Below, piece after piece: positions 45,701 to 58,370 of a stretch of DNA of 64,000 nt. The position numbers were made by a program, and so were the translations under genes. The stretch comes from Antedon bifida (Eukaryota > Echinodermata > Crinoidea > Comatulida > Antedonidae), in the NCBI GenBank assembly GCA_963402885.1, contig OY727099.1:4762001-4826000 (forward strand). Direction: 5' to 3'. A model generated the notes under the pieces. That model had not been told where the DNA came from. It saw only the letters and a list, made by a program, of their open reading frames with translations, and made no database searches. The stretch's first letter is position 1, and each line of letters starts with the position of its first letter.

Positions 45701-48700
45701 ATATGATGACATTTGATTTTATAATACAAATAATAACTATAATTGGCCTAAATATTTACTCGTAAAGTGGAATCCTGGCCATCCATGGAAGCCACATAAT
45801 CTAAATTCTGTGAAATCACTGCCTGTCCCTGTTGACAATTTAATGATAACCTATCTCCAATTGGTTCTGGATTGGTTCCGGCTGTATTCCATCGGTATGT
45901 TCCGTTTGGCAGTATTCCTAAAACGCGTCTACTGTCCAAAGAAAACGCTAAAAAGCTTCCAGTGAGATTAGTTTTTAAATTGTTCGCACCAAACGTTTTC
46001 ACTTCCTATGTTACGAAAGATACAAATAATGATGACAATTTGAATTTTAGTGCGGAAGACTCAGCAAAAACAAAATATATATATTGTTTGTGGTTCACCA
46101 CCACTTTTGTATTGTAAGAGATTGAGGAAGTTTTAGGAAGGTCAAGATTTACAAACCTGTTGTTTTGAAATGTCCCACAAAACTACTGTCTTGTTTGCCA
46201 TAACAAGCCACTTTTCGTTGGGCGCAAGCGCAACACACTTTGGTCGACACTAAAAGAAAATATGTGAAGCTAACTTTAATACCTAAATCTAGATTCTTAG
46301 AATTTCCAGTTGATTTGATGTTAAAGTTGAAATTAATTATATTTATGAGTAAAGATTAGTCACGTCAACTGGTTTTCTAATGAGTATACCTTAAACCATG
46401 TAAACTATAACATCATGTAGTGTACTTCAATTGAATATTACCTTAAGTTCTATCTTCTTTACAACGTTTCCTGACGGTACACGGTAAGTAATCAATCGAC
46501 CATAGGATACGATGTAGATAATCTTGCATGACTTAGGAATAAGCATAGTTGCCAAATGGTCAACATCGGTTTCTATGCACATTGAAAGTTTTCCTAAATA
46601 AATACAAATCAAATAGCATAATTGATTATTGTTATTAAGACCATAAAAAAAGAAAAGATTGTGCAAAAAAAAACGGGCATAGGCATAATACAACTTACCT
46701 TTTGGGAAACCTCCGGTACCTAAACCATATACATAAATTCCAGTTCTCGTCAAGCAGCAAACCCAGTGACAGCTACTTGGAAATTCCACTTTCATTGCAG
46801 AGCACTCTAACGTCATTTCGAGTGCACCACTAGCTACCTGAAATTCAACATTGTATCCATAGCTTAAATGATTGATTGACTGACAGGCCGGTCAATTTAC
46901 TAATTGCATGTTTAAATCCCTAACACAATTTTGATTAATTGATATTAATAAACACTGTAGTTTAATGACGTATATACTTAAAATTATATACGTGAAACAA
47001 TAACTATTCAAATTTAGTAATTGTATAATTAAAATATGTCCAGTTACCGGTACATTTAGATAGATCAATTAGATCAGAGTAAATATCAACTGCAAGTCAA
47101 AGTATACCGAATGTGTTAGGAAGACATTTGTTACAGAAGAACTACAGGTGAAGAATGTTACTATCACAGTAATTATTGACTAACTTTGCATTTTATTATT
47201 TTTGTCCATTTTGAACACTGTGTTCACAGTGACATTTAAGAGTCTCTAACTTACCCTCCATACTTTGAAAGTATCTTCGCCACTCACAGTAGCTAGATAT
47301 TTTGCTGACGGGGAAAATTTACATAACTTGACAGCAGCCGTGTGTTGTAATGTCATAACCTCAGAGTTAACGGTTTGATTCTTACTCAAATCAAGTAAAC
47401 AGTTCACTGAAATAGTATGACATTAATAATGTTATTTGTAAAGATTCATTATTGAATTGTTGATTGTTAAAACTTGGTTCAAACTGGGATGCTGATGAAC
47501 CAGGCGCAAATTTAGTAATCTGACCAATGAGTGAGTGAGGGCATACATGGGTTTAGCTGCGCCATAGCTTATGATTGGTCCAAAGACTTGCGTTTAGTGT
47601 ATTATATGCACTGTAATCATTAATGATAAAATAGAACATACTTGTGTTACTTCTTTCTCTGATGTAGTCCATAGCAGCCGAAGTACACACTGACGCGTCT
47701 GGCTCATTCAGAGCTTGTTGGCATATCAATTCCGAATGAGCTTGAAACATTTGGATATTTGCACGTACAAGTCGATAGAAATCACGTAGAGTTGGACTAT
47801 TTTCTGCCTTTGCTGATGCCTGATCAAAAGAAAATACTGGCTTTAATGTTGGTCAAAGTAATGCGGTTTTTTTTAAAAACTAAAACAAGTTGTGAGTGTT
47901 GAAAAATTCAACCAAGAAGAAGCTACAGTTCACGTAATAGTAAATTACCGTAGTTCATTCTACTGCAACAATTAAATGTGTCATTATGCCATATCATATT
48001 ATTTAAATTAAATAAATTGTGACGTAATGAAGTGGTTTTTTAATACCTCTGCTAATTCCAACACTAGTTGATAACTTCTTCCTGTTTTACACTTAGCACG
48101 AATCCATGGTATCGTACACAGTTCCTTAAAATAAAGAAGAAGTAGTAGTAACCAAAAGGAACTCATAAACTAGCAGTTATTCAAGAATTTTACTGTAAAG
48201 AGCATTAGATCTTTACAATAGTCGATCGTGTTATTGTTTCATTACAATTCTTAAGTAAACAAATTTAAAATAAAAAAAAACATTTTAATACAAATAATAA
48301 ATCACGACCTACTTTCTCACATTCTGTCCACATCCCAGCCTTTATAAGGTGGTACGGAAGCTCTGTTAGTTTTCTCAAGTTAAATCGATCATTGTTCATT
48401 TTCCCCTTCCTACTTACTACCACAAGAGGCTGGAGAGGGAGTCGTCGATTTGCTATGTTTGGTTCATTTGTTTTCTTGTCTCGAAAAGGTTTAGGAACAT
48501 TTGCCCATCTGAAAAAATTTACTTGAATTATTAATAGGATACGCAGGTGTCTTCTACAGAGATTTATTTTTGTTAAATACGACTAGTATAAATCATACTG
48601 TAATAGTTTTTCTATTTGTACTTGTGTACTTTTGTCTACATGTTGCATAATGTACCACAGTGCAATGTGATTACCTTCCCATAAAGTAATGTGCAAGAGA

Positions 48701-50294
48701 CTGATGAAGAAATTGATCATTTTCTGACAAGTAACGTTGCCTGGCAACTTCATGAAACAGACGATGATACCATCGATACACCACTACGTCATCAGCACCT
48801 CCTTCCACAATATACGAACCTGAAAAAATATTAAAAAAAATAAAAATATAAAATCGTAACAAAGGTCTCAAATGTTCATCTCATTGTCTTTCCAGTAACT
48901 TACTTATAGCAATTAAAACATAATACTAGTTATCAACATTATTTAGCAATGCAGTATGCACAAAACATCGACTAAACACATGAAAATTTATTTTAAGATT
49001 TAAATAAATATTTTTGAGTTCATTAAATGGATAGTCTAATAATACAAACCAAGGTCTAATCTCAAACGAGTCCAAAGCAAAGATGGAAGCCTTCTGATTG
49101 GTGGAATGTGAAATTCAAAGCAGTCATCCAGAACGATTTCATCACATGACAACACGTCTAAAAGTTCATTGGCTGAAAGACCAGTTTTGGCAGCTGTGAT
49201 GTAACCAAGAGCTCTTTTGACTAACGTTTGTCCGTGAATTTCTTCCAACCTAAAGAGACGAAGTATAACAATAATTATGTTATGGTAATTTGTAAATTTA
49301 TTCTAACTAGGAACTCAAAACAAGACATTTAACCAATCACAAATCAATGAATCTTTAGCAATTACGCGTAAGTTCTAGTGAAACAAGATTTGATTAGCAA
49401 TATCAAATAGATTAACTTAAAATATTATCTATAATGTTAAACATAGCACGTGCACTTACTCGTTAAATAGTTGATTAATAAGTCCATTAACAGTATCAGC
49501 AAGGGTACATTCACTCTCATCTGTATAACTATGCCACGATTTGGCAATATCACAGGCAAGCTTCAGAAACAAAGGAGTCGGCTTGCCGTCTTTGTGAGCG
49601 CCTATTATTACTTTCTTCTGTTGCGATGATACTGTCCTTTATAAATAAAAAGTCAAGATAAATATTAGATTAATAGTTTCAGTTAATTAATTTGGCGCAA
49701 AATTTATTTAAATATTGATTGATCTATCTTAGTGGATTTAAACATTTGGTGAGAGATATCTTATGGCCTATAATAATAGGCGATACATATGAAACACATG
49801 GAATTTTCCAATGAGGATGCATGAAAAAATCCAGATACAGTTCCGATAAACGAGTGTATTTAAAATACGAAAGATAATACTTATCAAGCACTTAAATACA
49901 TGCCATCGTCAAGAATTCAATTCTCGGTGATGATGATATATGGTACATTTTACTCGTGAAAGAATGTTGATCTTTCGTACAATAAGTCACCGCAACTACA
50001 AACACATTCGATATTAAACTAACATACCTATTTTCTTTGGCAAGAAGTAAATCGATCATTGAATTGGTATCAGCTTCATCGGGTGGAAGAATCTGTCGGG
50101 AGTGAAAAAGCATTCATGATTAAGAACAATTAAACAAGAACTGATATATTAAAGTTGTCATTATTTAAAGACGACGCCGTCGGCGTTAATGTATTTCCAA
50201 AGCGTGTACCCGTAGCATTATAGCACAATCTGATTTGTTTTGCCTATTTATTTCCTTCTATCTCAAATAATGTATCGATTACATTTCCATTATA

Positions 50295-50332
<38 letters not shown>

Positions 50333-53300
50333 ATCTGTGCAATGACTTTACATATGCATATTTGCTTTTATCCCATAGGCCTATCCGAATACTACTCTGT
50401 ATATTTATTTATTTTTTTAACTCATGTTTTTTTCTACTTCTTTATTATAGCTTATTTATAATTATAATAATGTATGTATAATGTTTGAATTGGGGGTCAG
50501 TTCTTTAACTTATTTGACCTCCATCCACACTTATGTTTATTTAATCTAATTTATAATTAATCTATGTTTTATTAGAATGTACGACTGTATTATTTGATGT
50601 GTGTAGAAAATTTAATAAAACAAACAAGATTTTTTTCAACTATAGTCCGCGAGACATGTATTAAAAAATATGACCGCGTTTAAGTTGTAAGTAAATCAAA
50701 TAAAAATAATACTACTTTACGGTTCTAAATCCAAAGTAAACAAAAATAAATATGGAAATTAATCTATTACCTCTAGAAAATATTCTTTGGATTTGACGAC
50801 ATTCTTGGAAGCAGCAAGGCATCCCCCAGCATTGGGTCTAACAGTCACTATCATGTGAACAAACGGTGGCAAGTTGCATGGCAACCAGTGTAAGTCGCGT
50901 CCTTCGTTGTCATCAGACAGTTGGTCAAGGGAGTCAATGAAGATAACTGTAGCGGAAAAAGAATAAATATTGTTACCAGTAGATTAAATATCAGTGACTA
51001 GAGGATGGTGTAATATATTGATTATAAACTTCTATAATTTGTTTCCAATAACGTTTGCAGGAGGCAAATTATTATTGTGATAGTGAAAACATTTTTCTTC
51101 TGGCTTCTATTAGTATGAACTATCATATCATATCAATATTATTGTGATATTATTATCATAACACATTAAAACAGATTCCTGTAATCTTGATGGAGAATAA
51201 AAAATCACAAAAAAAACCAAATCAGATATGTGGTCAGGAGGCTATAGAGGTAAATACCTTCTCTAGATGTTATATAAACAAATTAGGTATGAATGAAATG
51301 ACAAGAATTTAATTAGATGTTATATAAAACAAATAGCTTAATGAAAGATGAAAGGTCATATCTCCACTAAGCTGTCGCCTCGTGAAAATAAAATTATCTT
51401 TCACCTCTTGAAATTAATTAATTAATTACACCATCACACTCATAAACATTGTGAATGTGAATTTGCTGCTTTCCACAGCATTTATTTTTCCAATATAAAA
51501 TATCAGAAAATTTCTTTCCGTACACTACATGTCACATCATTACATATTACACATATAAAAAGACATACACATCATGATAAAAGAAATATAAGAATATAAG
51601 TTGCTTGGAGTCCATTCAGTATTTGTATAATAATTATTACATAAACAGAAATAACGATTCATTCAACAAACAGGCTCGGTACTGTTTGATTATACAAATG
51701 TATTGATATCTTTTCAAAGCATTTGTACTAACAAATAACATTAAATAAATAAATTTTTTATTGGAGATACATCGATCGATATCATTGATATACACAACAA
51801 ATAGTACATTCAATCGAGAGATTCTACGAATAACGTGATAAAAGTAAAGCTTCTCATCAATTATAAATATTGAAGAATATACAGTACTTCTATTTTTGTT
51901 TACCTAAGATTTTTCGTAATAATTACGCTTCCTAGAAAACAATGTTTGTTTGTCATGCTTATTTGGTAATCAGTTAAGTTAGAACAGCAGTTATAAGTTT
52001 TTGTTAGTTATCAAAATAATAGTTAAAAAAAGAACACGTAGGTCCTACCAAACGGCATCGATGATGTAGCTTTTTGCAGTAATTGCATAAACTTTTCTTC
52101 AAGATGTTTATAATCTCCTTGTACACTGCTTGGATTGATTTTCAAAACATAACTAAGCTGAAAAGAAAGAAGAGTGTAATAATATTCCAATGTGTACGTT
52201 ACGTTGCGTTCTTCTATGGGTACGACTTTTCAGGTAAATTGATATATTCATCTTGTATCTTTACATTCATTAATCCATGAATAAATGAAATAAACTCCGA
52301 CTCCGACAATAATTATATTCGATCGACATTATGACCGATACTTTTTTTTCTTGTTGACATTTATGATAATTATATTCATGAATTACGCATAAGTTATCTC
52401 ATTTTCGTTATGTTATTACTAACCTGTCTACATACGCTGTAAAGAAGATCCCGGATGTTTGAAGACTCTGGTGTGACGCCAATAAAACGAACAATGTGAA
52501 CTGGCCTATTACAAAATACACAAGCGTAAATACGAAAAAAGATGTACAGTACTTTAATTTTACAGGCTGGTTGCTTATCTGCAATAACAGGCCTATAAAG
52601 CGTAATATGGCAACTTTCGTCTATTATTTACTGTCGCCTTACATTAAACCTAATAGTTGTATAGTATAATATCTTTATAGGTTTTAATAGAGGTGAATTA
52701 CAATTATCTATTAAAGACTAATTAATGCAGTATAAGGAAAAATCGATAAGCTTTAAAAGGAGAAAAATAAAACAGGAATTATGACAGTAATTTAATGCAG
52801 ATTTAGGTGAAGTGAGAATTAATTATTCGAGCTGCAAAGCTTCAACGGAAATTGCATTACCATAGTAACAACCAAGCAATGTTTTCCTTGTCATTAATAA
52901 CAATAAATTTGCATAGTTTTTACTAGATCACATATACATTCAAAACAAATGTTTGGTTTAAATTAAGAATAAATATTCCATTGTACATATTATATATGTT
53001 ATGATTCATGGGATGGTTGATTCACAATCAGACACTGCATAAAAAAGTGCACATTTAAAATATAAATATATATAAACTTAGTCTAAAGCTCTGTCTACAC
53101 ACTTTACAGTATGTGAAACAATGTGATATGGCCATATATAGATAGGATGATGATATATCACTACCATTGGACACACCAAACACACTATTTTGATACATCA
53201 ATAATCATAGTACAATGACAAAAAAGAAGCAATAACAAGACAAACAAATAACAAGTACTGTACCTTTCGTCAGCGGCCATTGTGTCCCAACGTGTTAATG

Positions 53301-56241
53301 ATTTACTGAACACTTTGGCAAGTACTGACGTTTTACCGCTTCCTCCAACACCATGTAATACAAATGGCTAAAAATATAATAAATTAGTAGAAAATATAGT
53401 GTTATGTATTGAGTTGCACTAACAAGCCAAGCCGTTTTGAATGTTTGAAAGGAGGAGGTTTTTCTTCTAACGGGATAAATGAAAGGTATTGTTTTAAAAA
53501 ACAATTTTTTTATTTTACCTTTTTTCCACTTTCTTGTTTTAAGTACGTCATTATTTCTTCTAAAATTGATTCACGCCCTGAGAACATTTCGGCTCTTTCA
53601 CGAGCGAAAACACTGTGGTTGACAACCTCAGCATACACAGAGTTATTCATAGTGGATCTATGTTCCGCCGCTCCTAATTAAAATAATCAAAGTGGTTATT
53701 TGTAAGTATTAGTATAGTATTAGTTGAGTATTCTAGTAAATAGATTATGAGATTTGGGATGGTTCAGTATTTCTGAAACGGTTGGAACTTCTACAGAATA
53801 GTATTAGTAGATTATGGTCGACCTAGACTATGATGATTAGGCCTATGATTCCTAACCGGGACGGTGGAAAGACAGGCCTATGGCTGGTATGGCATATATA
53901 ATCTCAAATTAATTAAAAACAAGCACAGCAAAATGTGTACTTACTGGGATTGAGATTTGTATTGTGTTATGTAAAGGCTTACAAATGCATTTAAATGTTT
54001 TAAGTAATTATTTATTTAACTTTAGTCAATCAATCAATAAATAATTTATGCCGCCCCTGTTTATTCTTTATAGTAGTTAGCTACTATCTTTCCGTGTTTC
54101 TTACCAAAATATCTTACCGTTTTTGATCGAATCCACCATGTATTCACAAAACTTATCACAGAATGTCTTCAGGGCTTTCTTATTCTCTGGATTATTCGAC
54201 ATCTCCTCGTTCGAAGGTTTAAACTCCATTTTATAACGGTTCAGGTTGCTTTCTTGTAAATTGTTCCAAATGGTTGACTTAAGTTGTTCTAACTTTCTAG
54301 ACGCGTTGGCGTCTACATTCCCGTGAACCATATCGACGTAGCCAATCTTGGAAGCTTGCTGGGCGTCGAATGATCTCAGGTCTCGGTCGAAAAAGAAACA
54401 TCTTTTTTGTTCACTTTTTTCATCGATTGCTTCCATAATTTCTCCTAAATAAAAGACATTTTTTTTTTGGAATCGCTGATAAAATGAGATGTATACATAA
54501 TATCATTAAAAGCATTAAAATGTGTTAATTGCAATAATATTACAAAAAATAACTTGTTCACGTCATGAGGTACTAAAAAAGTAACAAACAAGGAGGAAAC
54601 AGTTGACGAAGATTCACAAAGTTAGAAAATTGTTGGAAATCTGTTATCATCTATTTGATGAAACGCAACGAATATTTATATATTTTTTATTTAAAAAAAT
54701 ACATATTTGTTTCTAAAGAAGACGTACAGTACCTTCGGTAATGGACCGTGTTAATTCCATCTTGGTGTCCTGAGACAGTTCAGAAAACATGATCGCTGAG
54801 AAAATTGCTTTTTGTAAGATATCAAATGTGTCATTCCAACCCTTGATATCATCGCTGTTATTTTTGTCGTAATTCAGGAATTTATTTGTGATTGGTTGTA
54901 AAACGAATTCTGGCTCTGAAACACATAATGTATATTAGAATTCTTAATTAGAATGGGTGTAAAAACATATCGTTTTGTAAATGAAGTGACATTATTTTAT
55001 TCTTTTTTTTCAACAACACATAATGTGATAATTTGGAGGATCCCAAATGGAAGCAAATCATTATTTCAATAGGATCATTTACTAAGTAAAAAGAAGAATA
55101 ATAAATTAATGAACAAGTTTAACCCGATAAAGGCAGATATACAGACAGCGGTAACAGTAATAAAAATATAGAATCTATGCTTTCCATTATGACCAGGATA
55201 GATACAGATTCTACATGGGACAAGCTACGCGGTTTTCCGCTTACAGTTACCGCTCGTCTGTGTAAATTGGTCTTTAGAAGGAACTGTAAACAAACTTGTT
55301 CGTTTCTATTTCATAAAAAATATACGATATTATAATATGATATAATAAATATATTACCTAGGGAATTCGTGTCTAATCTGTACCATTCTTTCAAAAGTTC
55401 TATAGCGTTGTCGTCTGCTGCATCTCGACTTGTTGAGTTTTGCATGTATAACATAAATGTCATGAACGTTTTTGATTCAATGATCCGTGGGATCGGTCGC
55501 CAACCGTATTTATTTCCAAGAATACCAACAAAAAATGGACCTATAGAAGTTTTCCTATATAAAATCAACTGCAATATTAAGTATAACATACATTTAATGT
55601 AACAAAATCGGACACAGATGTGTTAAAATGATTTTATGGATTACTAGCAATAAAAGAATTACATGACAAAGAAAAAACGACTGCCTACTACTACTTCTGC
55701 TTGCATTAAATTGTTACACTTACCTGCATCTCTGGACTTCTGCTAGACAAATACTGGTAGCCTGATGCGAGTTGGCAAGAACACGTCTTATTCCCCATCG
55801 TAAGTCAACCACATTGAAATCTAGTCCAATCTTGCGACAGAATTCCCGTAGAAATGGGTAAACATCTTCCATCAAAAGATCTCGTTCCATCTTAGTATCC
55901 GTGAAAGTTGAACTGACAAAAACCCAAACCTCATTTCCGTTCCTTTTGATGTGCATGTGTGGAATCTTTCCTTGCATCATTTCTCGGAATTCATCTCTTT
56001 TCTCAACATCATTTTCTACGCGTTGCATACCAATAAGAAAGTCTTCAAACTCGTCAGCCGCGTCTTTTAAAATCTTCTTCCATGGTTGACGGTCGTCACG
56101 TGGTGTGTCCCAAAGACCTCCTCCACGCATTCTGATTGTCGCCATGTGAGCTGTTCGGTAGGCACTTAGACGTTTCCAGCTCTTCTTCTCAGTAGACTTT
56201 GCCGGTTTCCCTGGTAGCTGCATACCTACCGCATTACCCAT
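42712..56241 (-). CDS. NACHT and WD40 repeat STAND ATPase (NWD1-like)
   Basis: Twenty-six exons join in frame into 1649 codons plus stop: 55724-56241, 55358-55554, 54733-54915, 54118-54444, 53519-53673, 53264-53367, 52424-52505, 52049-52157, 50771-50946, 50028-50092, 49460-49636, 49050-49249, 48675-48819, 48313-48508, 48047-48124, 47642-47819, 47255-47406, 46699-46837, 46442-46593, 46157-46249, 45760-46005, 45265-45450, 44768-44915, 44374-44509, 43758-43974, 42712-43302. Residues about 106-215 match the N-terminal domain of TEP1/NWD proteins (VWVFVSSTFTDTKMERDLL, VVDLRWGI, then GILGNKYGWRP). The NACHT ATPase has Walker A GVGGSGKT at 466-473 and Walker B VIFIDSLD at 559-566. A helical segment with RLRLDLGSY and WYHRLFHEVARQRY follows at about 760-790. 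WD40 blades occupy about 964-1649 (for example TATGSEDQSVRIWD-like and CKFSPSAKYLATVSGEDTFKVW segments). STAND ATPases of this plan are signalling or scaffold switches in the cytoplasm. It is closest to NWD1/TEP1-like proteins; exact orthology is not established. It starts MGNAVG, so N-myristoylation is conceivable. Confidence 0.92.
44579..44638. mobile_element. MITE 3' fragment, ctctgtctacactatcaaa family
   Basis: GTGACAACAAAATGTGATG and the terminal GTTTGATAGTGTAGACAGAGC are present; the left half is missing. It lies in an intron of the NACHT-WD40 gene. Confidence 0.6.
50297..50332. repeat. (ATT)n microsatellite
   Basis: About eleven TTA/ATT triplets in an intron of the NACHT-WD40 gene. 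The surrounding plus-strand open frame of Ile residues is an artefact of the repeat. Confidence 0.85.
53086..53222. mobile_element. MITE, ctctgtctacactatcaaa family, 3' end decayed
   Basis: AAAGCTCTGTCTACACACTTTACAG at left is followed by the family interior (GTGATATGGCCATATATAG, GATGATATATCACTACCATTGG). The right terminus is poorly preserved. It lies in an intron of the NACHT-WD40 gene. Confidence 0.55.
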
Positions 56242-56668
56242 TTTGAGGAAAGACGGTAAAACACTCCTTAAAATTGAATAATATTATATACTATAATTAT
56301 TTATTTATTATTTGTATAATTTATGTAGTAATGTAATTTATGTATATTTAAATGTGTGTGTTTTTTTTAATTGCCATTTTGATGCATGACTATAATTAGA
56401 ATTATTAATAGCTTCAATGACAATTAATATGTGACACTCATTAAAAGCGTTCATGATGACGAATTACCTAATTACTTCATACGAAACCAAGTATACATCA
56501 TGTAGTGTGTTGACGTCTTTGTTTTATTAAACCAATTCATTTCAATAAATATAATGTTGACCAATTGGACAATATTCATATGGCACAGTATTTTATATTT
56601 TGCAACAGCACCTAAACTTACTATCCACAGTGATATTTAATACACTAACAAGTATAATAATACAAGTG

Positions 56669-56850
56669 GAGCTGTAGTTTGGTGGTTAACGCCTGTCTTC
56701 CAATCCCAATATCCGGGGTTCAATCCTGCCTAAACTCCCTAAGCCTCAAATGAGATTTAGTTTATAAGCATGCATGATAAAGTTTATCCATCCAGTAATT
56801 GGCGAGTCTGCACTCGCTGTTGAATGCATATAAAATACAAAAACAAAAAG
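56669..56850 (+). mobile_element. tRNA-derived SINE
   Basis: GTGGAGCTGTAGTTTGGTGG and GGGTTCAATCC resemble boxes A and B. The body ends near TTGAATGCATATAAAATAC. It lies in the 5' UTR intron of the NACHT-WD40 gene. Confidence 0.55.
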
Positions 56851-57365
56851 TGTGTTCTCATTCACCACTCATGAACTCAAATAATTATACACTATTAACT
56901 GAAGTACGTATCTTGATGTTGTTGTATTTAATTAACATTTGAAATTTACTTATATCTTCATAATTAATAATATAAACCTAATAATATTTTCAGTAAGTTC
57001 GAATCTTTACTAATGTAACTTTATGCTTACGTCATCGTTGATTACATTCAGTTCCAAAGACCACATGTGACCGGTGTTTTATACGATATATTAATAATAA
57101 TATCGAAACAATCATAATTTGTATAATCTAGGTTAAACTGTAAACTGTAGTAGACCTAGTATATATTTTACAAAGGAAAAGAACTATGCTTTCCCTCATT
57201 GAATACATAATTACAAAACACAGTGTATATACTACATGCAATTATCGATTTTAATCACCAAGTCCCAATTTCATAGCATTGAAATATCGTACTGCAGACA
57301 GTGCCGTATAATAGTATGTACCGTACTTAAATGAAACAGCATGATTTGAATGTGTGTTTACTTAC

Positions 57366-57450
57366 CTCACTGTGGCTGTGTTCGTCGCTTGATTCACCAA
57401 ATGAACCCGGGTTTTAGGTCTAAATATGCTAGCTTAAAGCTTGATTGAAT
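57366..57450 (-). other. 5' UTR exon of the NACHT-WD40 gene
   Basis: A consensus donor GTGAG-gtaagt ends this exon at 57366. The next acceptor (ttttaag, exon edge 56266) lies 25 bases before the ATG. The upper edge, the transcription start, is an estimate. Confidence 0.5.
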
Positions 57451-58370
57451 TAAAAAGGTGGATATATTTAGAATGTGTTGCATCCTCGCTAAGCTTATTC
57501 TATTCATCCGATCGTATTATTCTTTTGTGTTGGAGTTACGCATGAGTGCTCATTTAAGAATGTTTACTGTTGTCAAGATCAGATAGCTACTGAAGTGTGA
57601 CAGAAAAAAAGGTGGCGCTGTTTGAAACGCAGAGATCCAGTTTCTATAATTAAAGAGATAACGATCCTGAAAATAAATATGTCTATACATTTTGGTTTAT
57701 GTAATATTAAATTATGTTATTTATTTTACTTAATGAATTGAGTCTATTATGTTTCATAGCAAAATCATGTTGGGTTTTTTTCTCAAATGATCTCACTTTA
57801 AAAACAGAAAACTGTATAATACTAAATAGACATACAGTCGTGTTGTCTACTGTTTTAATAGTGTACATCGCCTTCTTGTAGCTCTTTTCGTTTATTTGTA
57901 CCTTAGCTTTTTTCCTTTGTAGCTCTTCTCTTTTCATTTATAAGATGGTAATAACATACAACCAGGCAGTGAAATTACACTCTTTTCCGGTCCCTGATAC
58001 AACATAAAAAACTCATGTATTACTTTGTAATTTAGGATTACCTTGCTGTAAGACTTTGAGACTTGAGAAGTTGGAAATGGGTTGGCATATATCAATATTT
58101 GCTTATATATATAATAATTAATTAATAATGGTTATGCAGTTGTGTTAAATTTAAAAGAAGGAAATGTGTTATTTGAGAATTATTATATGATGAGTTCAAT
58201 TTATTTGAGAATTATTGTGGTAATGTTATCCAGTATGTCGCCCTCTGCCATACTGTAATCCGTTGGCAATTGCTCTTTTAAAACGCGTCACAACTCTCTC
58301 TACACGCACGTACACAAAATCGTCAACAAATAATTGTTTAGGTCAAAGGTTATAGCTGAAAAATCTGACG
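57451..58370. promoter_or_regulatory. Shared intergenic region between divergent genes
   Basis: About 0.9 kb separates the leader exon of the NACHT-WD40 gene from the start codon of the AFG1-like gene, and the two are transcribed away from each other. No TATA box or other specific element is certain. A head-to-head arrangement of this spacing is compatible with a bidirectional promoter. Confidence 0.4.

Noticed and set aside
45444..45712. Minus-strand Phe-rich open frames
   Set aside because: They translate a purine-rich (GAAA/AAAG) stretch on the plus strand in an intron of the NACHT-WD40 gene.
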